This document shows positions 33,808-44,453 of a DNA stretch of 64,000 nt, piece by piece. Numbering within the stretch: position 1 is the stretch's first letter; the number at the start of each line of letters is the position of its first letter. Source of the DNA: Pyrrhoderma lamaoense (taxonomy: Eukaryota > Basidiomycota > Agaricomycetes > Hymenochaetales > Hymenochaetaceae); NCBI GenBank assembly GCA_002794735.1, contig NBAZ01000009.1, positions 992,001 through 1,056,000 on the forward strand, read 5' to 3'. The translations under genes and the position numbers were made by a program. Under the pieces are notes generated by a model. The model worked only from the letters and a program-made list of their open reading frames with translations. It was not told the origin of the DNA and searched no databases.

Positions 33808-35401
33808 CTAATTATCTAGTACTTCCCTCTGCCTCTGTAGTTTCCGTACTTTCAATGATAAGTAATACCATCTAGTTATAATTCCATACATCTTGGATCC
33901 ATCACCAAATAAACATGAATTTGGGAGCACATCGGCGAGTAGGCTGATTAGCGAATCAGATTCAGTACTCCATGAGTAACCGAAATCAATATTCTCCAAA
34001 CACAGGAACTTGGCTTTTGAAAGACTCGGCGGTATGTTTATCTCTGAGGTTGCATCTATAAGGATACTCATATTCCTCATATCTGGCTTCACCGCTGCAA
34101 GATGGGGAAGAAAGGCGGGTGTGAGAGTAGTAGAATTAGCCCCAGATTGTAGACCTAGGCGAACTAACTTTGGGCAGTGACCCAGCAGGTCCGCAAACTC
34201 GGCGTCACCTAGACAAAAACTCGTTGTGTTGTTGTTTCCATACCTGAATGTTACCAAGTTTGTGAACAGGGTTAGCGGACGAAGGTCGTCTATAGTGAGA
34301 GGTCCGGCGGCATCAGTAGGTAAACGCTTGTCTGGATGCTCCCTAAAGTAAAGCTCCTTAAGTTGGGGACATGCTACCGCGATTGCGGTAAGAGATGACT
34401 TCATATCCGAAATACTATATCCTTGTAGGAATAATTCGAGAGCTTCTAAACGCGGAAAGTATGAGCCAGACACCATAAATTTCGTGAGATCCGGGAGAGT
34501 TGTCAACCATTCAAAACGTCGTAGATTCAGAAATTGGTCATCCCTTGGCTTAATTAGAGGATATGTCTCAATACCACATGGGCTTCTTTCCAAATCTATA
34601 TCAACACGGATCTCCTCCAAGTGGATGAGCTCAGATAGAGCTTGGAGCACAGAGGTGCTATATAACGGAGGGTCCAGATAGATCGAAACTAAGTCAGACA
34701 TTCTAGGTAAAGCATCTATGAGTGCACTTCTAGAAATCTGGCCATCTAAGGAACCACTAATGAGGCTAAGTTCCTTAATTCGAGGAGCCCGTTTCACAAC
34801 TCCGTTAGGGATCAATTCGGCCCCTAAGTTGGTAGATTTATCGAATAATTTAGTCCTACCAAGATTTATATCCACTTGCTCCACTCCCTCATGAAGAAAA
34901 TTTAGAATTTCCTTGATGTATACGGAATCTGCTATGCCATAAATGCCCAAATTTTTCAAATTTGGAAATGCCGGATAACCATCTGGAGCGTTGGCAATAA
35001 TCTCACGACAAACCACACGAGAAAGAGGTACTTCGTCAACATCAAAAACGATCCCTCGAACCCGCTTCGTATACGAATAGAATCTTTCCCAAGTATGTGG
35101 ATCTACTGGTTTTTTGAAGACCTAGGTATTGGCATTCGTTCATCATTGGAAAACAAGTAGTATATTGAGTCGTTCAGGTACGTACAGCATAAAGTTCATC
35201 GTCATCGTTTGACGAGAGACCTAGAGGTCTAATAAGCATTGACGGTAGAATATTTTGCCAGCGCCTATCCAATGTGATGTCGCACCAAGTTTTGTTAGTC
35301 GTAGCGCATTGTTCAAACTCGTCATCTTCCAGCTGTTCAAGTATTAATGTTAGTAGATCGTAGTTGCCAAACACTAGGTCAGAAGGATTCTCATAATCCA
35401 T
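33808..35401 (-). CDS. F-box-like protein with LRR-type C-terminus
   Basis: Likely substrate adaptor of an SCF ubiquitin ligase. Two exons in phase (35401-35186, 35121-33808), giving 509 residues. Residues 14-50 fit an F-box (NYDLLTLILEQLEDDEFEQC, then NKTWCDITLDRRW). The rest has leucine-rich units of the irregular fungal type, for example FPNLKNLGIYG, RIKELSLISGSL, YFPRLEALELFLQG and CPQLKELYFREH. Many Agaricomycetes carry dozens of such proteins with unknown targets. The F-box call rests on pattern and the LRR architecture; no specific partner can be named. Confidence 0.8.
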
Positions 35402-37698
35402 TCTAACGGTGTGGTAAGAGGTAGGAGGATAAGGGTGACCGTAACAAGATGATTATATGAGTATGTGTGAAGAAAACACTTGTTTCGGCGACTATTTGTA
35501 AGCTATATCTGATCGGCATTGTTCTGGCTTTGAACGTACGGGATTCAGAAAAGTACATTGTCATAATGGAAGTGTTTTGTACAAGCTGGAAGCACTCTAT
35601 TAAGGACGTAAGACTTGCTTATAAAAGACGTATAGCAACGAAAGCCTTGGCCGATCCAAAAAATAACATGAAAACGACGCCAGACGCGTCTCGGGAATTT
35701 CCATTGCAGCTAAGCTTTAGCTTGCTTTTCTTCATCATTATCTACTCTATTCTATAGGCCCCGACCAACTTAGTATGTGTCTATCTACCTTATCCATACA
35801 CATAGCGTTACTGTTATGACTATGTTATATGATTTACATCTGTGATTTAGAAGAATCCAAGGCAACCATGGCATTGATCAATCATCCCGGTATACCTTGT
35901 ATCAAGATCTAGTATAATAGTACTGAAATCATTGTTGCAAATCGACATTTATCAAAAACACAGGTTTGATACATTGTTGCACAGGATGCATACATAGAGA
36001 AGTCCTTGGCTCTTGCCTCAGATTGTCAAGTATACATTCTCAGGGGTTTGCAATTCCTAGAAACAATTAAATACTGCTACATTGGCCTGACTATTGGACT
36101 AGTTTTTTGTGCTTATTCTCAGATCTTTAGAAAATCGGTCATATGATCTAAGGTTTGTGATCAAACCAGCTTTATGCGTAAATATCAAGCTCAATGGGGC
36201 CATTTAATAACGTCGGATCCTTCTCGTCCCATAACAAGCCCTTGGAAAGAAGATTTTACATTGTTGAATAAACCATGCTTCTTTTACAGTACGAGACTTT
36301 GCCTCTGTTATATGTGGATAGCTCTTGATCTAACTCGCCATCTAGTGCTTTCGATACTTGTATAGATTTCGAGTCTGATGTGACGAATTTACCACAGGAG
36401 GGAAATTCAAAATCACGACATCGGTATTTTTTTACCCTTGATTTCAGAGACAAATTTTCCACTTGCACCCTTAACCAATCTCTTTAAACAAGCGAGACGA
36501 TGAAATTGCTTATTGGCAACAACTTACGCAGCCGTGGAAGCCCAGATGAACTACCTCTCTGCAGATTCTGCGAGTGTAACTATGTATTATTTTTCGCAGC
36601 TCATCCGACACATCCAGATCGCTTGTTCTCCTTAGTTTACTAGACTTGTGCAAATACGTCCTGTTTGCTCTCTTTTGTTAATTGATAAAAACTAATGTTG
36701 TGGACATTGTCTAGTGATCGTAGGGAGACAATGTCTCTTTCTGGTCTTCCAGTGATAGGTAACCGTATATGAGAAGGCAAGACTCAACCCTGGCCCAGAG
36801 TTAATAAAGATATCTTCGTATTTGGGGGGCACCGCACTCAACTAACGCATCAAGGACGGTAAGGACAGGTCCACTTGGTCCACATCGTTCGGACGTTAGA
36901 AGGGTTGCTTGATGAGAATAAAAATTTGTTCATTCAGGGTGGCGGAGTGTTAAGCCTCGGTCCTCAATGACTGTATTGATGCAATCTGCTAAGTTATTAA
37001 GCCAAGTTATACGCGATTGTGGGTAGAAGGGAATCGGTGTTATCTTTGCCTGATAACGAAGGTATAAAATCCGAGTTTCTTTCTCTCTCTAAACTCTGTT
37101 GCTACTGTGACGATATAGGGCTTATCACTGGAGTACGTGTAATTCCATTCCTAGAAGATGAACTAGAATACTATTACTATCCAGCATGTAATATGCGAGC
37201 GTAAGATACTTTAGATTTTCTAAAGAGAGTGTAAAGTTTGTCAAGAGAATGGAAGTGAGTTTGCATTCATCATATGCAGAAAGGATTACAAGTATGACAA
37301 AACGGCTAATATGTCTCAAGCTGAGATCAAATTTGACCAGGCTTCTTCGAGTTGAAGACGCTCATGGAGCTAGGAATCTGGAATAGCAGGGCTTGATATT
37401 TTCCCTTGACCAAGATTCTGATCATCTAAGAAGAGAGCAGTGGATGATTGGTCTATCCAAACTCTCCCTTTCAGCGTGTGATCTGGTCATGATAGCCCCC
37501 TCCTTTCAAAGTAGCGACAAAGACTGATATTGCGTTTACAACTGAGTTAGTATTTGTATTCGAACGTAAGACGGCGGTTGGAATTTTAGCTTCTGTTTCT
37601 CCAAGGTACCCGATGGAAACGCTTGCTTCGGGTATATGGGAATGGGAAAACTTAGGCCTTCGTCCCGTTCCGGGAGAGAATTTGATTGAACAAAGAAG

Positions 37699-37726
37699 TG
37701 TGTGTGTGTGTGGGGGGGGGGGGGGG
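37699..37726. repeat. (GT)n followed by a run of about 15 G
   Basis: Simple repeat: alternating GT passes directly into an uninterrupted G run. Length is prone to both replication slippage and sequencing error. Confidence 0.9.
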
Positions 37727-38255
37727 TAAGAGGAACATGGAACGTGGTCGTGGAGCGGCAGGAAGTACGTCACACACAGAAACGATGTTTAGAGGGGGCA
37801 TATATGAAAAAGTAGGGGAGGGAGCAGTGTAAGATGGCTAACTACTTTCACACACTAATAGATGATATCAGTCTGCACATGGAGCTTAGGAAAGATTGTT
37901 AGCTAGAGAGTATGGAAGGGCTGAGGTATATGTCCCAATCGTGATGAACAATGATGGCTTAAATATTCTATAATACCGAAAATGGTATATTGAACATAAA
38001 AATTGAAAAATGAACGTCACTCCTTGAAGTCCGACTTTCTTTGCTGCTACATGGCCTTTATGTTACTAAGAACTGTATACAAAAGAAGGGCTAAACGAAC
38101 TGATAAAGTAGACACGGAAAGCATACGTGTACACTATATCTACCGGGAATACCCTCAGATTTACGGTCACATTTCTCTCGGGGAAATAAATTAAGATCAT
38201 AAATATGGTTATAAAGGTGGTGAACCCAAGCCGTTGCCCTGCCGTGTCCAAAGAT

Positions 38256-38279
38256 CCGGGCGGATCAAATTATCCCGGG
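38256..38279. promoter_or_regulatory. CCGGG...CCCGGG inverted motif upstream of AKR
   Basis: About 175 bases before the AKR start codon, CCGGG and CCCGGG flank 13 AT-rich bases within an AT-rich promoter. Such spaced CGG/CCG half-sites are the usual targets of fungal Zn2Cys6 activators. This is an inference from shape only. Confidence 0.3.
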
Positions 38280-38452
38280 CTGCAAGTGGACATAACGGCT
38301 CTTACACAGGTATGTATGATGTAATCTCTACCCCAGGACGCCCATAAATATTACAAACGCATACGCATATACCCACCATCTCTTTCTCCCTTCTATCCTC
38401 ATCTACAAAAACCAAACTCCTCGTCAAAGAACGCTAGAGTGAAAGAAACATA

Positions 38453-39500
38453 ATGCCTGCATCTAAATCTGTCAAACTCAACACTGGCGCTGAGATGCCC
38501 ACAGTCGGTCTTGGCACCTGGAAGTCAAAGCCCGGTGAAGTTGAGCACGCGGTGGAACATGCACTCAAGCATGGTTATAGGCATATCGATACTGCTGCAG
38601 CCTATGCTAATGAAGCAGAGGTTGGGAAAGGGATCAAGCAGAGTGGAGTGCCGCGTGAGCAAATCTTCTTGACTACGAAGCTCAACAATCCGGACCACAA
38701 GAATGTGGAAGAAGCACTCCTTGAATCATTAAGGAAGCTTGATACTCCATATATTGATCTTTGTGGGTATATCTTATCTATCTACTATCTTGACGTGGCT
38801 CTAATGCATTTCCTATGTGCATCGTACTTTACAGGGCTCATGCACTGGCCTGCCCCAATGACTAAAGATATGAAGGCAGACAAATCACACGACTGGCTTG
38901 ATACCTGGAAAAGTATGGAGGAAGTTTATGCTAAGCATCCTGATAAAGTCAAGGCAATAGGTTTGTGAAAATATTTCTTAAAATAAATTGAAAGATCAAT
39001 ACTTATTTTTATTCTTATTTTTTGTATCATGTGCTTCAATATGACGAACAGGCGTCTCAAACTTCTCCGTCGAATATCTGGAGCGTCTTCTTAAAGATGC
39101 AAAGGTCATCCCAGCCGTCAATCAAATTGAGCTCCACCCTTCTTGTCCTCAGCACGACGTAGTTGATTTCTGTACTAAGCATGGGATTGTGCTTACGGCT
39201 TACTCGCCTCTCGGATCAGATAACTCGCCGTTGCTCTCTAACGAGACGGTAAAGAAAATCGCGGACAAGTATAATGTCCATCCTGCGAATATCCTTATAT
39301 CACTACAGGCAAACAGGCCGAACGTGACTGTACTTCCGAAGAGTGTAACAAAGAGCAGGATTGAGAACAACTTCACGATTGTTGATCTTACTGAGGAGGA
39401 GGTGAAGGAATTGAATGACATCGATAAGAAGCACCACTTCCGTGCTTGCCATCCAAACTGGACCGGCTGGGGACATCTCGGGTTCCCGGATTGCAAGTAA
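38453..39500 (+). CDS. Aldo-keto reductase (AKR superfamily)
   Basis: NADPH-dependent reductase of aldehydes, ketones or sugars, cytosolic. Three exons in phase (38453-38762, 38835-38960, 39052-39500), giving 294 residues, normal for the family. Catalytic tetrad all present: Asp and Tyr in HIDTAAAYANE, Lys in TTKLNN, His in LMHWPAP. The N-terminal GLGTWKSKPGEV, and later GVSNFSVEYL, PAVNQIELHP and LPKSVTKSRI, match family signatures, the last binding NADPH. Intron 1 (72 bases) has no stop and is a multiple of three, so its retention would insert 24 residues just before the catalytic His. The real substrate is unknown; glycerol or xylose-type reductases are the nearest general groups. Confidence 0.95.
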
Positions 39501-39755
39501 TTGTTGCAGGTTTGGCGTCACTCGTCATCCGGAACTATGGATATTATGGATATTGTCACGATATTTTCAATGTTATCATATTAACTTAGAGGCGATAGTA
39601 TAGGACTAGTTAAGATTAGAATATGTTGCAATTAAAAATGGTCAATATGTTGTACATCTACAGACAATGCACACATGTACCAGCTAGTAAGAGACTGTGC
39701 ATGTTAATGGTTGGTAAAGAAAAGCTAGTATAGATGAGCAGCTCCAAAAGCCCCG

Positions 39756-41113
39756 TCAGTCTTCGCTTAAGTTAGTATTTTTAATAGATAGAGAGGTTGT
39801 ACTAATAGTCGAGTTTGACTTATTATCAGAGCTAGACGTTGAATTCCCCGTGGTACCTGAAGAGTTAGTACTAGTATTGTTACCTGTCCCGGCGCCAGCA
39901 CCACCAAACATTTGTATATTACGATAATACGTATGTACTTGTTTATCAGTTGCGTATGAAGAATCACTTCCTCCAAAGAAGGTGCTGTTTATAGATTTGT
40001 ATTAGTTGATATAGTATCGGGAGAAGAAGTAAGGAGAACGTACGAGAAGTACATGCCACCTGCAGTTACTGTTTCACTTGTGCGGATTTTGAGATTTGTG
40101 AATGAGAATATTTCCGATCCTTCAAAGCTACACAATAGTCCAGAGAATGTGAGTGATCGGTAAGAGATGACTATAATATATTGCAATAGCTTTACTTACT
40201 ATAGTCTGATTTCTCCGTTTGATTCAGAAGGAGGGTTGTTCATTTTGGTATATACAGCGACGTTCTGCCACCTTTGGGGTTTAATTGATAGAAGTTCATA
40301 AAGAGAATGGTGATTAATTTTAGTATGGCAATTGCAATTGAGATATGGGAGGAGGTAGAAAACTTACTTCCCAGCCGTGAACGAGAACTTTCCTCGTCCC
40401 AAACTAAAACCATAGTCACTATTGCATATTACACCAGACTGACTACACAATGACTGTTGCTGAGGTATGTACGCATATACTAGAGCAAGGAAAAGATAAG
40501 ATGAGCCCAAGACACTTCATAAGTTAAGTAGCATTTATCAAGCTGAAAGAAAATATCACGTACCTTCACCTTCACCGTCCTTTCGCCACATTAGCCTGGA
40601 ACTAAAGCAATCGCTTCCTGTAGGCTCTCGCCCTCCAGAGCAAGAATTCAAGACTGGGCCACCCCTAAGTCCAGGTAGCTTACCTCCTTTGTTCCAATCA
40701 TAATCGGAATCAAAAGCTATGTCATATGAGAGAAGCATTGCTTCGAACCCTTCTTTACCTCCGAACGTCGAATAAAATTGGGCACCGCCTGTACCGTGTG
40801 AGTACGATCCAGAGGGATATTCAACAGATAGGACGGCTTCGGATGAAGAGCTGGCAGATGGATCTGAGACGAAGGTTAGTCTGTCATCTCCGAAGCTTAT
40901 TCCATCTTGGAGTGACCATTTGGACTTTAGGTATGTGTTTGTATCGGAGGAAGACATTGTTTGTGAAGGGAATGGGAGAGATGTTGATGTTGTTAGTCCG
41001 AGCTGAGCTGCTATGTCTGAGCCTGCCCCAAAGGTCCCAAGAGCACTACTGATGATAGTGATGTTCAGAATCAGACCCAAATTGACATGTTTGCCTGGTA
41101 AAAGACGGATCAT
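39756..41113 (-). CDS. Polysaccharide lyase family 14-like secreted enzyme
   Basis: Probably cleaves a uronic-acid polysaccharide (alginate or glucuronan type) by beta-elimination. Five exons in phase (41113-40564, 40479-40368, 40271-40200, 40127-40044, 39984-39756), giving 348 residues. A hydrophobic N-terminal segment (VNLGLILNITIISSALG) suggests secretion. The lyase core shows KLPGLRGG, CFSSRLMWRKDGEGE, YAYIPQQ, GKWQNVAVYTKMN and FEGSEIFSF, then MYFS|TFFGGSDSSYAT and QVHTYYRNIQMF, the usual order in fungal PL14-type proteins. The end is a Ser/Thr/Asn-rich tail, possibly glycosylated. Family placement is by overall pattern from memory; catalytic residues were not individually assigned. Confidence 0.8.
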
Positions 41114-42389
41114 GTTAGTCAGTACCCTCTTCTAGTTTATCCCCAAAATCCTAACTTCAGCTAGTAGTCCCGTATATACAACCTTATATCCATGCATTCG
41201 GATTTATATGGCATACCAAGCTTGTAAACTTCTTACACGAAGATATGTAGCCCATGACTTTGCAGATAATGAGCAATTCAGAAGCGAGATCTATAAGAAG
41301 AATAGCAAAGAGACAAACGGACACAAGGTACTATTTGAAAAAGGCATACATTTGATGAGTGAAGAGCTTTTTGATGGTAGAAAGAGCCTTAATACCTAGA
41401 TTAGTGCAAAGAGCCGGATGTAAATATAATTTGAAACAACTCAAATACTTCTTAATCCTAAGTAAGGAGTCCTTTGCCTTGTGATCGACGAGTATAGTTG
41501 CAAAGATAGCAGTAAATTTGCACCGGAGAAACAGCCATGATATTTTGCAGTCACTATATTTTCGGGGTTTGCAGATGATAGGATGCTAAATTTAGAGACT
41601 CCTTGCCTGGCCGTCGACGCAGTAAATTTGATTATCCATGTCACAAACAATTTTGAGCGAGAAAGAAATTCAGACCAACAGAGCTAAGAAGATATGTGTG
41701 GAGATTATAGAGTATCGCTGAGTTTCATAAAGAGAAGCATTTGGAAAAGACGGAAGGATAAGGTCGAAACATACCAAAAAACATATTGATAACGCGTTGA
41801 CGTAATATTAATAGAACGCAAGCAAAAATACCCACTAGTACTAGCCGTTCCCAACTAGGCGACAGGTCCGTGCACTTTAACTCAGGCTATTTAAGTCTCC
41901 CTCTACAGTGACTGATTTCCTCATACTTACCTTGATGGTGCACTCCCTTTCAAGTGTTGGGAGTGTGTGCGGTGGGGGCCTTTCATAGCACGGCGACTCT
42001 GTCCTCAGAGGGCGCCTGCCGTTTGTATGTGGCTTCGTGTTGCATGCACTGTCTAAATATTTTCCTGTTCCATTTCGGCCCTCGGGCTGGGTGGGCTCGC
42101 TTTTTTTTGCTTGAATGGTTTGCTAACCCTAACCTTACTCAGGCTGTTTATCTTTTTTCGGAAGTGTAATATAGTAAATAAATATATTCTTCTAGTTTGT
42201 TACCTTCAAATCTAATTTAAGTAAACGTCAAAACCCAATAAGGATATAAATTGCAATTATATAAGAATATGTATCCTCAATTTAAACAATTTCGACCTGC
42301 ATGTGTGTCATATATGAACCTCTATAATCTATGTAGACTTACCAGATCAATGTGTCGCTGGAATAGTGCTTCTGAAATTACTATATGGC
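41114..42389. other. Intergenic with GC-rich island
   Basis: Lies between divergent starts of the PL14-like gene (-) and the OYE-type gene (+). Mostly AT-rich, except for a compositionally distinct block at about 41935-42170, listed separately. Confidence 0.55.
41935..42170. mobile_element. GC-rich island, possible non-LTR element remnant
   Basis: This block is clearly richer in G and C than both flanks, has sharp edges, and ends with CTAACCCTAACC (42123-42134), two telomere-type units. A 71-codon frame runs through it (41954-42169) without a known motif. Foreign composition inside an AT-rich promoter region suggests an inserted element tail (SINE or LINE) or an inserted fragment. No target-site duplication was confirmed. 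Confidence 0.3.
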
Positions 42390-44131
42390 ATGGAGGAACC
42401 TGATATTATTGATCTGAGTGAGGCTCTTGGCTCTATATCTCTGCCTTGTGGTCGAGTTCTTCCAAATAGGCTCGTTAAGGTATGTTTTTTCGCAGTTAAA
42501 AAGCTACGACGAATCTAAGGTTACATGTCAGGCAGCTACTTACGAACATCTTTGCTCATACTATGGTGGGCCGCCAAACAAAGCTATTGAAGGACTGTAT
42601 GAACGATTTGTCAAGGGAGGGTGGGGCATGATAATCACTGGCAATGTACAGGTGTCGTCCCAGCATTTGTCACTCGGTGCCGACTTGCTTGTGCCAAAAC
42701 AGTTAACGGAAAATTCTATTGAACCTTTCAAAAAGCTTGTTCAGTCAATGAAAGCCTGTCAGCTCAACCTAAACTCAGGAACTGAAAGCAACTCAGAAGA
42801 TGGAACTCTCTTAATAATGCAACTAAGCCACGCGGGTCGTCAATCTCCTAATCTACTTGGAGGCAGATGGCCCTTCCAGTCTCCTCTATCTGCTAGTTCT
42901 ACGCGTGTTGGCTCATCTTTGTCAGGTCCTGGAAACACGACCAATGTCTTCAACTGGCTATTCAATTTCTTACTTTTTCAAAGAGCTGTTGAAATGACCG
43001 AGAGAGACATCGATGATGTTATAGATGGCTTCGTCCGTGGGGCCCGGCTTGCCGCGAGAAGTGGACTAGATGGAATCGAAATACATGCTGCTCATGGCTG
43101 TAAGTAACATCGTTTCATTTTGTATGATCGACTTAGCACTAGTACTGACAGTATCTGATAGATCTCGTTGCTCAGTTTATATCTCGAAAGACAAACCTTC
43201 GACGGCCTACTGATAAATATAGCGCCCCTCTCGAATTCTTACGCAAGATCGTTTTCTCAATTCGCTCAGCTGCAGATATACCCAAAGATTTTGTCGTCGG
43301 CATTAAGTTAAACGTGTCTGATTATGCAGTTGGAGGGATTAACGAAGAAGAAGGTGTGAGGCATCTTGCCGAGATTGCATCTTGGAATTTTGTAGATTTC
43401 ATTGAGATAAGTGGAGGCGATTATGAATCTCCTGGTATGTGCCTTAAGAAGTTAATAGCCCAAAGGATAGTGGTAACCTGACACTATCTTGTCACCTCAG
43501 AGTTCATGAAGGCTTCAACATCTACCCGTCAGGCATTTTTTGAATCATTTTCTCGTATTGCTGTTGAAGCCGTTTCTATGTCGAGTTGTGAAAAGCTTAA
43601 ATCCGATCCCGAAATATCGGACGAGAAGTCTATGTCACCGCTCATCATGCTTACGGGTGGATTTCGAACCCGAAACCAATTTGCTCGTGTTCTTGCACAG
43701 GGGCATGCACATTTAATCGGTATTGCGCGTTTGGCAGTATTGGAACCTGATCTACCGCGATTACTCAAGCAATATCAAACAGAGAGGCAGGGCGGGCTGA
43801 AAATTTCAGAAAATGAGACATGGAAATGGGAGACCCGCCCCTGCCTCATATTCATTCTCCATCCTGGTGGCCGAAGGTCGTTGGGGGAGGAGTTGCTGTT
43901 GCATGGTACACAGTTGCTATGCGACGAATAGCACTTCAAAAAAAAAAACCATCCGAATCGTGTGGATGGCTTCAAATTATCCTGGAAATGTATCTGGGAA
44001 TTGATACAGAGACTTGGTATCTAATTGGCGGATCTTTGTTATTTGTTTTAATTGTGCATTGGTCGCTGATCAGAAATTACCTGTTTATTATGGATTTGGT
44101 ATATGGGCTGGGAATTAAACTGGGTTTCTAG
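42390..44131 (+). CDS. Old Yellow Enzyme-family NADH:flavin oxidoreductase, one apparent frameshift
   Basis: FMN enzyme reducing activated alkenes or enones. Exons 42390-42479, 42532-43099, 43162-43434 and 43501-44131. Landmarks: LPCGRVLPNRLVK at the N-terminus, WGMIITGNVQV, MQLSHAGRQ, GLDGIEIHAAHG|YLVAQFISRKTN (substrate and FMN His region), FVVGIKLN, FVDFIEISGG, and LTGGFRTRNQF with LIGIARLAVLEPD (FMN phosphate). After ENETWKW the frame breaks between 43814 and 43845. The next frame continues with the expected C-terminus (HSPSWWPKVVGGGVAVAWYT, then MRRIA) and a hydrophobic tail (YLIGGSLLFVLIVHW) ending at 44131. One added G in the GGG at 43828-43830 would join them. A perfect-but-one inverted repeat (43786-43796 / 43834-43845) flanks the break. 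Probably a sequence error. Confidence 0.88.
43786..43845. repeat. GC-rich inverted repeat around the OYE frame break
   Basis: GGCAGGGCGGG at 43786-43796 pairs with CCCGCCCCTGCC at 43834-43845; the right arm has one extra C. The 37-base loop contains the apparent frameshift. A hairpin of this strength can cause polymerase or basecalling errors. Confidence 0.7.
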
Positions 44132-44453
44132 ATTTAAAAAATCTTCTTTTTACTATTATGTTACACGCTCAACTTCTGATCTCTAATATTATGCTAAGTA
44201 TAAGTACTCTGAAGCATGTGATAACAAATATTTTGAGTTGAACGTAAACCACATGATTGTGATGTAATTATTGTATGTTGAAGGTCTTGCAAAACACTCA
44301 CAAACAAATGGTAAATCGACGCGCGCTTCGGGACTGTGGTCTGCACTATTTAAGCTTGCTCAGTGTCAACAACCACAACGTGCCTGGGCGTCACATATTT
44401 GAAAGCAGGTTGGGAGAGGAACAGCCAAAAGACAGAATTAACACCTCTTGCAT
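44132..44453. other. Short intergenic region
   Basis: 3' region of the OYE-type gene and promoter of ATG11 on the same strand. Nothing else seen. Confidence 0.6.

Larger units (their letters stand above)
35402..38452. other. Gene-poor AT-rich stretch with promoter of the AKR gene at right end
   Basis: Three kilobases without recognisable genes. It contains a GT/G-run simple repeat (37699-37726) and a GC-rich palindromic site near 38256-38279. Short open frames (60-100 codons) are unsupported. Confidence 0.55.

Noticed and set aside
36174..36468. Possible decayed gene on either strand
   Set aside because: Only short frames with no recognisable family; no evidence beyond open length.
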